Shown in pieces: positions 57,693 to 64,000 of a stretch of DNA of 64,000 nucleotides. A program made the translations under genes and the position numbers. The notes below the pieces were generated by a model. It was not told the origin of the DNA and did no database searches. It saw only the letters and a list, made by a program, of their open reading frames with translations. The DNA is from JBJHAX01 sp050480705. GTDB taxonomy: Bacteria > Actinomycetota > Nitriliruptoria > Nitriliruptorales > Nitriliruptoraceae. The stretch is from contig JBJHAX010000001.1 of assembly GCA_050480705.1 (NCBI GenBank), positions 186,001 to 250,000 on the forward strand. Direction: 5' to 3'. Every line of letters starts with the position of its first letter. Position 1 is the stretch's first letter.

Positions 57693-58322
57693 TCACGGCC
57701 GCTCGTCCGGGTCGGCCAACCACCGTTCGAGAGGTGACCAGCCGTTCTTGACGGCCTGGTCGAGCGTTGCGAGCTTGCGCAACAGCGTCCTGGGCGCGAT
57801 CTCCACGATCCAGGTGCCCTCGTCCCCGCGCCGTCGGGAGGCGCCGAGGTGATCGAATACCTCGAGCATCGCGGTGTTGGCGTCCAGCACGATCGACCTC
57901 AGCGTCGACAGGCCGAGTTGGGCCCCGCGTTCTGCGATCGCTGCGAGCAGCAGCGTGCCCGCTCCGCGGCCGTGGTAGTCGTCGGCGACGGTCACGGCTG
58001 CTTCGCCCACGGAGGCGTCGTCCTCCGAGCGGATCCATCGCGCGACACCGACACCGGGGGTGAGCGACGCCGACAGGTCCAGTGCGACGATCGCTTCGTG
58101 GTCGATGTGGTCGACGCGGGTGAGGTAGTCGAGCTGATCGTCGGACAGGTGCTCGATCGCGCGGTGAAAACGCATGAAGCGCGACGTGGGCGACAGGCGT
58201 TCGAATCCCTGCCGTAGTCGCTCACGGTCGTGCGGCCGGATCTGGCGGAGCAGGATCGGCGTACCGTCACGCAGCTGCGCGCGTCGTTGCCACTCCGGAG
58301 TGGGTGACGGGCGCGAATTCAT
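57693..58322 (-). CDS. GNAT-family N-acetyltransferase
   Basis: A 209-residue acetyltransferase. It starts with QLRDGTPILLRQIRPHDRERLRQGF and SRFMRFHRAIEHLSDDQLDYL, a phrase common to GNAT proteins of the Pat protein-lysine acetylase type. The acetyl-CoA loop is VADDYHGRGAGTLLLAAIAE, and the end is VLDANTAMLEVFDHLGA. No cyclic-nucleotide domain is fused. Substrate could be a protein lysine or a small molecule. The divergent region shared with the sensor kinase unit contains a palindrome. Confidence 0.88.
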   Translation of the reverse strand: MNSRPSPTPEWQRRAQLRDGTPILLRQIRPHDRERLRQGFERLSPTSRFMRFHRAIEHLSDDQLDYLTRVDHIDHEAIVALDLSASLTPGVGVARWIRSEDDASVGEAAVTVADDYHGRGAGTLLLAAIAERGAQLGLSTLRSIVLDANTAMLEVFDHLGASRRRGDEGTWIVEIAPRTLLRKLATLDQAVKNGWSPLERWLADPDERP

Positions 58323-58406
58323 CGGTGTCCGTGACGGCGCGAGGGGGCTCGGCGAGATGCCGCAGGTTGTGCTGTGCGGCGAAAGGCACGACGGTATCGG
58401 GCACGG

Positions 58407-58417
58407 CATACGGTATG
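58407..58417. repeat. Palindrome in the divergent region between GNAT and sensor-kinase genes
   Basis: CATAC-G-GTATG is a perfect palindrome; GGCAC/GTGCC flanks on either side extend it imperfectly to about 24 bases (58400-58423). The heptamer ACGGTAT occurs twice nearby (58391-58397 and 58411-58417). Its placement between divergent genes suggests an operator. Confidence 0.4.
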
Positions 58418-58478
58418 TGTGCCGGGCAGCTGTCCGCATAGGATGCGCGTGACACCGAAGGCGAGCCGGGAGTTCGAC

Positions 58479-58574
58479 GTGACAGGAGTGCAGTGGTTGG
58501 TCGCGCTGGGCATCGCGACCATCGTCGGCCTGATCGGGACCGGTGCGCTCGCCCTGTGGATCCTCTACGGCTGA
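58479..58574 (+). CDS. Single-helix small membrane protein
   Basis: A 31-residue protein that is nearly all one membrane helix (WLVALGIATIVGLIGTGALALWILYG). GTG 58479 has a GGGAG 7 bases ahead; an ATG at 58443 would add 12 polar residues. It ends 7 bases before the start of the sensor kinase, so it would be cotranscribed. It could be a small regulator of the kinase, but no homology is known to me. Confidence 0.5.
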   Translation: MTGVQWLVALGIATIVGLIGTGALALWILYG

Positions 58575-58581
58575 GGTCGCT

Positions 58582-60538
58582 GTGCCCGCATCCGCGTCAT
58601 CGCACAACGAGCGTCGACGCGGCGCGCGCAGGAGCGGCACCTCGCTGCTGACCCGTTTGGTCGCCGGCTTCGCGGTGATCTTTCTCGTCACCTCCGTCGT
58701 CACGGCCATCGCGAGCACCCGCATCACACGCCAGCATCTGCATGCCGAGGCGGCTGAACTGCTCGACGAGCAAGCCTTCGTCGTGTCCCAGAGGCTGCGC
58801 AACGACGGGTTGGTGCTGCGTCAGGCGGTGCGTGCAGCCGTCGGCGCCGACGCGCTGCGGCACCCCGACGACGCCCACGGACTGCGCAGGGTGCTTCGCG
58901 AAACGACCGAGGTCGTCAGAAGCCTCGAACGCCAGGCCGACGTGGTCGCGATCGTCGATCTCGCCGGCGGGCGTGTGCTCGCGCAGGCGCCCGGTCGGGT
59001 CGGCCTCGCAGACCCGGGTGTCATCGATCCCGTGTCACTCGCATGGACACTCGACGACCTGCAGGTCGCGCTCGAGACCGACCAGGGTGGCCACGTGCTC
59101 GCACAGGTCGTGCGGTTGTCAGGCGACGACCTGAGCTTGCCCGTGGTCGTGATCGGGAGCGCGCTCGACATTGGATCTGCTCGCGCATTGCGCGCCGATC
59201 TGGGTGCCGACCACGTTGAGGGTGGTCGTCGACGGGCAGCGGATCGCGTCGACCCTGGGAGGCGACGTGACGATGCTGGGTGAACCAGCGGTGCTCGACA
59301 CGCCCCAGCGTGCGCCGGACGGACGCATGGTGCGTTACGTGCCGCTCGCTCACGGCAGGGCGTGGGGTGTTCCGGCTGCCGTGGGCATCGTCACGGACGA
59401 TCCGCTGGGGACACTCGATGCGGCACTCCTGCGCATGCGTGTCGTCCTCACAGCTCTTGCAGCGGTTGCCAGCGGACTGGTCGCGTGGATGGTCGTCGCG
59501 AGGATCGTGCGGCCGCTACGCGACCTGACCGACACCGCCTCGGCGATCGCAGACGGCGAGCTCGACCGTTCTTTCGGTGGCGGCGATCGTGCTGGCGAAG
59601 TCGGCCGGTTGGCGCGGGCGCTCGAGGGCATGCGGCGAGGTCTCGACGATCAGCTGCGTGTCATCCGACGTCAGGCCGACGAACTGGAACGCTCCGCGCG
59701 GCGGGTCGTAGCCGCTCAGGACCGTGAACGCCAACGCATCGCGCAGGATCTGCACGACGGCATTCAGCAGCAGCTCGTCGTGCTGCGCATGCAGTTGGGC
59801 GTCCTTGCGGATCGGGTCGGCAACGACGTCGAGGCCGCTGCAGAACTGACCGCTGTGGCCGAGATCGTCGATCGTGTCCTCGACCAGCTGCGCAGCACCG
59901 GCGCGACGCTGTTCCCTGCGATTCTGCGCGACCGGGGTCTGGGACCGGCGTTGTTCGGGGTCGGTGGCAGGGCGGGCATCGCCATCGTTGTCGAGCTGCG
60001 CCCCGATCCGCTGCCTCGTTGCGCACCGGACATCGAGATCAACGCCTATTTCCTCGCTGCCGAAGCCGTCACCAACGCCCTCAAGCACGCTGGCTCCACC
60101 CGAATCCAGGTGTGCGCGACCATGGAAACCGGCAACCTTCGCTTGGACGTCACCGATGACGGGTGCGGGTTCGACACGGACGCGACACCGCCTGGCCACG
60201 GCCTCGCGCACATGCGTGACCGGGTCGCTGCCCTGGGTGGCGAGTTACGTATCGACACCGCTGCGGGACGTGGATGCCGCGTCAGCGCGACGTTGCCCGT
60301 CAGGCGAGGCGAAGCGATGGGGGGAGCGCCGGAGGAAGAACAGGACCGCAGCGACACGCCGGTTGAGGTCGACGTCCTCGGCAAGGCCGAGCTTGCGGAA
60401 GATCGCGTTGGAGTGCTTCTCGACGGACCGCTCGGCGATCGACAGTTCACGGGCGATGGCGGCGTTGCCCTTCCCCGTCGCCATGAGGGTCAGGACTTCG
60501 AGTTCCCGCGGCGTGAGGTTCGCAACCGTCGACGTTGA
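58582..60538 (+). pseudogene. NarL/DegS-type sensor histidine kinase, interrupted by a frameshift
   Basis: The N-terminal frame (58582-59283) has one membrane helix (LVAGFAVIFLVTSVVTAIAS) and half of an extracytoplasmic sensor domain. The +1 frame continues with the rest of the sensor domain, a second helix (LTALAAVASGLVAWMVV), HAMP (RIVRPLRDLTDTASAI), the HisKA_3 motif DLHDGIQQQLVVLRMQLG and an ATPase domain (AAEAVTNALKHAG, GHGLAHMRDRVAALGGEL). The two halves only make sense as one protein, and the shift falls near a GGG run about 59202-59204. The cause could be mutation or an assembly error. The last 80 codons overlap the response regulator gene. Confidence 0.8.
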
Positions 60539-60979
60539 CCGGCGTCGCTGCGCCTCCAGCAACGTCGTCACGATCCGAGGATCGAGCACCGAGCCGCCTG
60601 CCGCGACCTCTTCGATGGCCTGTACGAGTCGGGATGCGTCGCCGAGCCGTTCCTTGAGCAGGTACGCCACACCGTCCGCGCCATCCTCGAGCAGTTCGAG
60701 CACGTACTCGGGGTCGTCGTGCTGGGAGAGGACGACGATGCCGGTTTGCGGGTGGCGGCGCCGGATCTCGCGGGCGAGCGCGATGCCTTCCGTCGAGTAG
60801 GTGGGGGGCATGCGTATGTCGAGCAGGACGACGTCAGGCTCGGTGCGTTCGAGCAGCGCGCGCAGCTCGTCAGCGTCACCTGCGGTGCCCAGCACTTCGA
60901 TGTGTGGATGGTGTCCGAGGACGGACCGAGCGCCTTCACGCACGAGGTAGTCGTCTTCGGCGATCAGCAGTCTGGTCAT
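60245..60979 (-). CDS. NarL/LuxR-family response regulator
   Basis: A 244-residue two-component regulator. The receiver has the acidic pair in IAEDDYLVREGAR, the phosphoacceptor Asp54 in DVVLLDIRMPP, and Lys in YLLKERLGD. The C-terminal LuxR helix-turn-helix is LTPRELEVLTLMATGKGNAAIARELSIAERSVEKHSNAIFRKLGL. It is about 25 residues longer than usual, and its tail lies inside the antisense of the kinase gene. The kinase opposite is its natural partner. Its target is unknown; the lipid-modification operon next door is one candidate. Confidence 0.92.
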   Translation of the reverse strand: MTRLLIAEDDYLVREGARSVLGHHPHIEVLGTAGDADELRALLERTEPDVVLLDIRMPPTYSTEGIALAREIRRRHPQTGIVVLSQHDDPEYVLELLEDGADGVAYLLKERLGDASRLVQAIEEVAAGGSVLDPRIVTTLLEAQRRRSTSTVANLTPRELEVLTLMATGKGNAAIARELSIAERSVEKHSNAIFRKLGLAEDVDLNRRVAAVLFFLRRSPHRFASPDGQRRADAASTSRSGVDT

Positions 60980-61506
60980 CGCACCGGCATCCGTGATGGC
61001 TCGCTCGTAGGTGTCTGCGCTGCAGGTCCGTGCGCGGTTCCCGGGCGCGATAGTTGCATGGTCGACGATCGTAGTGCTCTGACGTGACACGCTGCCGCGA
61101 TTGTTCTCTACGTGGTGCCACCACCATAGGGCTCGCATGGCCGCACGGTTTCCTGTGCGTGACGGGTGTGGGATCCTCGGCCAGAGGGCGCGGCGTTCTG
61201 TTCGTTCCGTTCACTGGCTGGTCGTCCGGCCGACCGACGGGGACGCCCGCGGCTGGCGCCGGACGGGGGGCGGCGTGCAGCCGCGGGCACGCCCGGGCAA
61301 TCGCGCGTGGCCGCCGCGTCTCGCTCCGATTCGCCGTCCGACACATCGAACGATCTGTGCCGCATGCCGGCGACCCGGCGACCCGGCACAGCACGGTCGA
61401 CATCGATCATGTTGAAACGTCCCGTCGACCCAACCACCGTGCGTCCTGCATCGAACCTGCGCGGGTGGACCGCGCAGTTCTTCGCGTGGCACCCCTCGGA
61501 GGTGCC
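60980..61506. other. Intergenic region between response regulator and FAD-oxidoreductase genes
   Basis: About 530 bases without a convincing gene. It holds a palindrome GTGGTG-C-CACCAC (61112-61124), an imperfectly spaced inverted pair GGTCGAC/GTCGACC (61395-61401 and 61424-61430), a tandem CGGCGACC repeat (61368-61383) and, on the minus strand, a TACGAT box (61068-61073) that could serve the response regulator gene. In-frame extensions of the downstream gene into this stretch lack family similarity. Confidence 0.4.
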
Positions 61507-62763
61507 GTGCGAGTCGTCGTCGTGGGTTCGGGTGTCGCTGGCCTCGTCAGCGCCTGGCTGCTCAGCCGGCGCCATGACGTCACGCTCGTCGAGCGCCAGC
61601 AACGTCTGGGCGGTCACACCAACACCGTGGACGTCTCCGACGACGGCCGCCGGCTCGCCATCGACACGGGCTTCATCGTCTACAACGAGCGGACCTATCC
61701 GCTGTTCAGTTCACTTCTGGATGAACTCGACGTGCCCAGTCGTGCCTCGGACATGTCGTGGTCGATGACCTGCGGACGTTGCGACATCGAGTACGCGGGG
61801 GATCGGCGGGGCCTCTTCGCGCAACCACGGACCCTGTTCGACGCGTCCCACCTGCGCATGGCCGCCGACATCGTGCGCTTCAACCACCTCGCGCGAACGC
61901 TCGTGCGTGACGGTGCGAGCGACGAGACGACCATCGGGCGGTTCCTTCTCGAGTCGTCCTTCTCGGACGCCTTTCGTAACCACTACCTGTTGCCGATGGC
62001 TTCGGCGATCTGGTCGACGGGCACACGGGAGATCACCGGATTCCCGCTCGCGACGCTGTTGACGTTCCTCGACAACCACGGCCTGCTCGCCATACGCGGA
62101 CGCCCTGCCTGGCGCACGGTCGACGGTGGCGCGTCGCGGTACGTGCGACGCCTGATCGATCAGTTCAGCGGTCCGGTCATCACCGGCGCCGCCGTCGCCG
62201 GCCTGTCGCGATCCCAAGGTCGTGCAACGGTGCGCCTGGCCGACGGTAGGCATCTGTCCGCCGACCGCGTCGTGCTGGCCACGCACGCCGACGAAGCACT
62301 CGCGTTGCTCGATGACCCCGACGACGACGAAAAGCGCCTGCTGGGAGCGTGGCGCTACTCGCGAAACGACGCGGTCCTGCACACCGACCGCAGCCTGATG
62401 CCTTCCTCGACGCGCGCCTGGGCGTCGTGGAACTATCGTGTCGACGACTGCCGCGTCCCAGGCGAGGCCACGTCGCTCACCTACCACATGAACCGTCTCC
62501 AGGGGCTCGACACCACCACCGACCATTTCGTCACGTTGAATGCGCAACGCGCACCGCGCGCGTCCTCGGTGCACTACCAGACCGTGTACACCCATCCGGT
62601 GTACGACGTCGAAAGCGTGGCGAGCATCGACGAGCTCGACGACCTCAACGGACGCCGTGGAACGTTCTACGCCGGCGCCTACCACCGCAACGGGTTTCAC
62701 GAGGACGCCGTCTTCTCCGCGGTGCGTGTCGCCGAGCATCTGGGGGTCAGATGGCCGCGCTGA
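61507..62763 (+). CDS. FAD-dependent amine-oxidase-like protein of the CFA/DUF1365 cluster
   Basis: A 418-residue flavoprotein. The FAD motif is VVVVGSGVAGLVSAWLLSRRHDVTLVERQQRLGGHTNT (first six residues onward), with GFIVYNERTYPLF and, at the end, GTFYAGAYHRNGFHEDAVFSAVRVAE, as in the NAD(P)-binding proteins that accompany DUF1365 and cyclopropane-synthase genes. The GTG at 61507 has GGAGG 5 bases ahead. In similar clusters these enzymes modify unsaturated or cyclopropane fatty acids, or act in stress-induced lipid changes. It overlaps the DUF1365 gene by 13 bases. Confidence 0.87.
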   Translation: MRVVVVGSGVAGLVSAWLLSRRHDVTLVERQQRLGGHTNTVDVSDDGRRLAIDTGFIVYNERTYPLFSSLLDELDVPSRASDMSWSMTCGRCDIEYAGDRRGLFAQPRTLFDASHLRMAADIVRFNHLARTLVRDGASDETTIGRFLLESSFSDAFRNHYLLPMASAIWSTGTREITGFPLATLLTFLDNHGLLAIRGRPAWRTVDGGASRYVRRLIDQFSGPVITGAAVAGLSRSQGRATVRLADGRHLSADRVVLATHADEALALLDDPDDDEKRLLGAWRYSRNDAVLHTDRSLMPSSTRAWASWNYRVDDCRVPGEATSLTYHMNRLQGLDTTTDHFVTLNAQRAPRASSVHYQTVYTHPVYDVESVASIDELDDLNGRRGTFYAGAYHRNGFHEDAVFSAVRVAEHLGVRWPR

Positions 62764-63614
62764 CCACGACGAAGCGTCCCGCCGCGCGCCGCGACGAGGC
62801 CGCGCAGCGTGCTTCGACGCTGCGTGCCTCCAGCATCGTTGTCGGCACCGTGCGCCACCGGCGGTATCGCCCACACGTCAACGCGTTCCGCTACCGGACC
62901 TTCCACCTGCTCCTCGACCTCGACGAACTCGACGCACTCGAGCGGAGCGTTGCCGGGTTCGGACATCGTCGACGCCGGCCGGTCCGGTTCGCCGACCGTG
63001 ACCATTTCGGCCGTGACGACCTGCCGGTGCGCGACAAGCTCGCGCGTGTGCTCGCAGACCATGGCACTCGCCTGCCCGACGGGCCCGTGCAGGTTCTGGC
63101 CTACCCGCGCCTGTTCGGCCACGTCTTCAACCCGGTCAGCTGGTGGTTCTGCCACGACGCTCACGGCCGCCTCGCCGTCGTTGTCGCCGAGGTCGCCAAC
63201 ACGTTCGGTGACACGCACAACTATGTGCTCGACGATCTGGACCCGGTTGCCGCCGGGGTGTGGCGCGCACGTACCGACAAGGTCTTCCACGTCTCGCCGT
63301 TCCTGCCCATCGAAGGTCTCGCCTACGATTTCGTGTTCGCGCTGCGAGACGATGCCGTGCTGGTCGACATGAAGGTGCGTGACGAACAGGGCACGATCCT
63401 GGATGCGACTCAGGCTGGGCGTCGTTCGACACTCGGCACGCGTTCACTGTGGCGCACGCTCGCGACGAACCCGCTCATGTCGTTGTCCACGCTCGCGTTC
63501 ATCCACTGGCAGGCGCTGCGCCTGCTGCGGCGCCGCGTGCGGTTCCATCGCCGCCCTCCGGGTGGACTGCTCGTCCGCAGCGGCGCCCGAGCGTCCGACG
63601 AGGTCACAACGTGA
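62751..63614 (+). CDS. DUF1365 family protein
   Basis: A 287-residue DUF1365 protein. It has VVGTVRHRRYRPHVNAFRYRTFHLLLDLDEL near the start, then AYPRLFGHVFNPVSWWFCHD and EVANTFGDTHNY, all typical of the family. The reaction is not known to me. In many bacteria it sits between an FAD oxidoreductase and a cyclopropane-fatty-acid-synthase-like methyltransferase, exactly as here. It is coupled at both ends (13-base overlap upstream, GTGA downstream), so the three products very likely work in one lipid-modification pathway. Confidence 0.9.
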   Translation: MAALTTTKRPAARRDEAAQRASTLRASSIVVGTVRHRRYRPHVNAFRYRTFHLLLDLDELDALERSVAGFGHRRRRPVRFADRDHFGRDDLPVRDKLARVLADHGTRLPDGPVQVLAYPRLFGHVFNPVSWWFCHDAHGRLAVVVAEVANTFGDTHNYVLDDLDPVAAGVWRARTDKVFHVSPFLPIEGLAYDFVFALRDDAVLVDMKVRDEQGTILDATQAGRRSTLGTRSLWRTLATNPLMSLSTLAFIHWQALRLLRRRVRFHRRPPGGLLVRSGARASDEVTT

Positions 63615-64000
63615 GCGCCCGACAGACGGCGAGCCGTGCGGCAACGACTGTGCTCGACCTGTTCGACAACCTGTCGTCAGGAGGCCTCGAGGTCACCACC
63701 CCTGACGGACGCTCGCACCGCTTCGGTGACGCCCGCATCGAAGCGGCGCGCATCGAGATCCACGACTGGTCGTTCTTCCCACGTCTGCTTGCCGGCGGTT
63801 CGACGGGGGTCGGTGAGTCCTACATGGACGGACAGTGGAGCTCGCCGGACCTTGTCGCCCTCGTCGGCCTGGTGATCGCGAACCGGGATGCACTGCGCCA
63901 CGTCGGTGCGCGCACCTTGTTTCGCATCGTGGTCGACCGTGTCATCCATGCGCTGCGGACGAACCGACGCTCCGGTGCACGGCGCAACATCCAGGCCCAC
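63611..64000 (+). CDS. Cyclopropane-fatty-acid-synthase-like SAM methyltransferase, N-terminal part
   Basis: The gene starts with GTG 63611, overlapping the DUF1365 stop, and runs off the right edge after 130 codons. Visible are LDLFDNLSSGGLEVTTPDG and GSTGVGESYMDGQWSSPDLVALVGLVI, the N-terminal domain of the CFA-synthase family; the methyltransferase core lies outside. Such enzymes add a methylene or methyl group from SAM to unsaturated phospholipid chains. The FAD protein and DUF1365 protein upstream probably act before or after this step. Confidence 0.87.
   Translation, partial: MSARQTASRAATTVLDLFDNLSSGGLEVTTPDGRSHRFGDARIEAARIEIHDWSFFPRLLAGGSTGVGESYMDGQWSSPDLVALVGLVIANRDALRHVGARTLFRIVVDRVIHALRTNRRSGARRNIQAH

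Noticed and set aside
58582..60538. Two separate genes instead of one broken kinase
   Set aside because: Each half alone has a partial sensor domain and one membrane helix; the downstream half has only weak TTG/GTG starts and no ribosome site.
1..64000. CRISPR array, insertion sequence, prophage or plasmid origin
   Set aside because: No regular spaced repeats, transposase, integrase or replication-initiation genes are visible; gene content and composition look uniformly chromosomal.

Overview
The window is a high-GC, densely coded chromosome segment. Several markers point to Actinomycetota: the histidine phosphatase/DUF3090/SCO1664-like trio, a DUF3151 protein, a CvpA-type transmembrane protease of the MarP kind, a dnaG-rpoD pair, and -10 boxes of the form TA(C/G)NNT, several of them apparently leaderless. 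A deep-branching, possibly salt-adapted lineage (Nitriliruptoria-like) would fit the betaine genes, but this is inference; no rRNA is present. I see no insertion sequence, CRISPR array or prophage.

Left part (1-16.9 kb): glycine betaine catabolism. A BCCT carrier, a GntR regulator, a dimethylglycine/sarcosine-dehydrogenase-type flavoprotein with a folate domain, and its ETF partner (etfBA) lie on the minus strand. On the plus strand, behind a divergent LysR regulator, six translationally coupled genes encode a corrinoid protein, a DUF1638 protein, a 'virulence factor'-domain protein, a methyl-THF:corrinoid methyltransferase, a reductive activator of corrinoid proteins, and an MttB-superfamily (non-pyrrolysine) methyltransferase. 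Together they can take betaine to dimethylglycine and on towards glycine, passing one-carbon units to tetrahydrofolate. proS and a small membrane protein sit between the two halves.

Middle part (16.9-26.3 kb): conserved actinobacterial genes, recO, uppS, a GH1 beta-glucosidase overlapping uppS, a MocR regulator and an EamA exporter.

26.3-32.7 kb: a complete bacterial microcompartment operon on the minus strand. It encodes a GntR regulator, RpiB, DeoC, a double-stacking BMC-T, BMC-H, BMC-P, a CoA-acylating aldehyde dehydrogenase, a second BMC-T and two more BMC-P. This is the sugar-phosphate-utilising (SPU) layout: DeoC releases acetaldehyde from deoxyribose-5-phosphate and the dehydrogenase turns it into acetyl-CoA inside the shell. 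Both sugar-phosphate enzymes carry N-terminal extensions. That of DeoC joins an amphipathic helix to four cysteines, and RpiB has Asp at the usual active-site Cys.

32.7-57.7 kb: housekeeping and envelope genes (glyQS, an M61 peptidase, dnaG, rpoD, stomatin/NfeD, transporters, tRNA-Asn and tRNA-Met, a MarP-like protease, a SNF2 helicase with a SWIM partner, an M23 peptidase).

57.7-64 kb: a GNAT protein, a frameshifted sensor kinase whose 3' end overlaps a convergent NarL-type response regulator, then a lipid-modification operon (FAD amine-oxidase-like protein, DUF1365, start of a cyclopropane-fatty-acid-synthase-like methyltransferase) that runs off the right edge.
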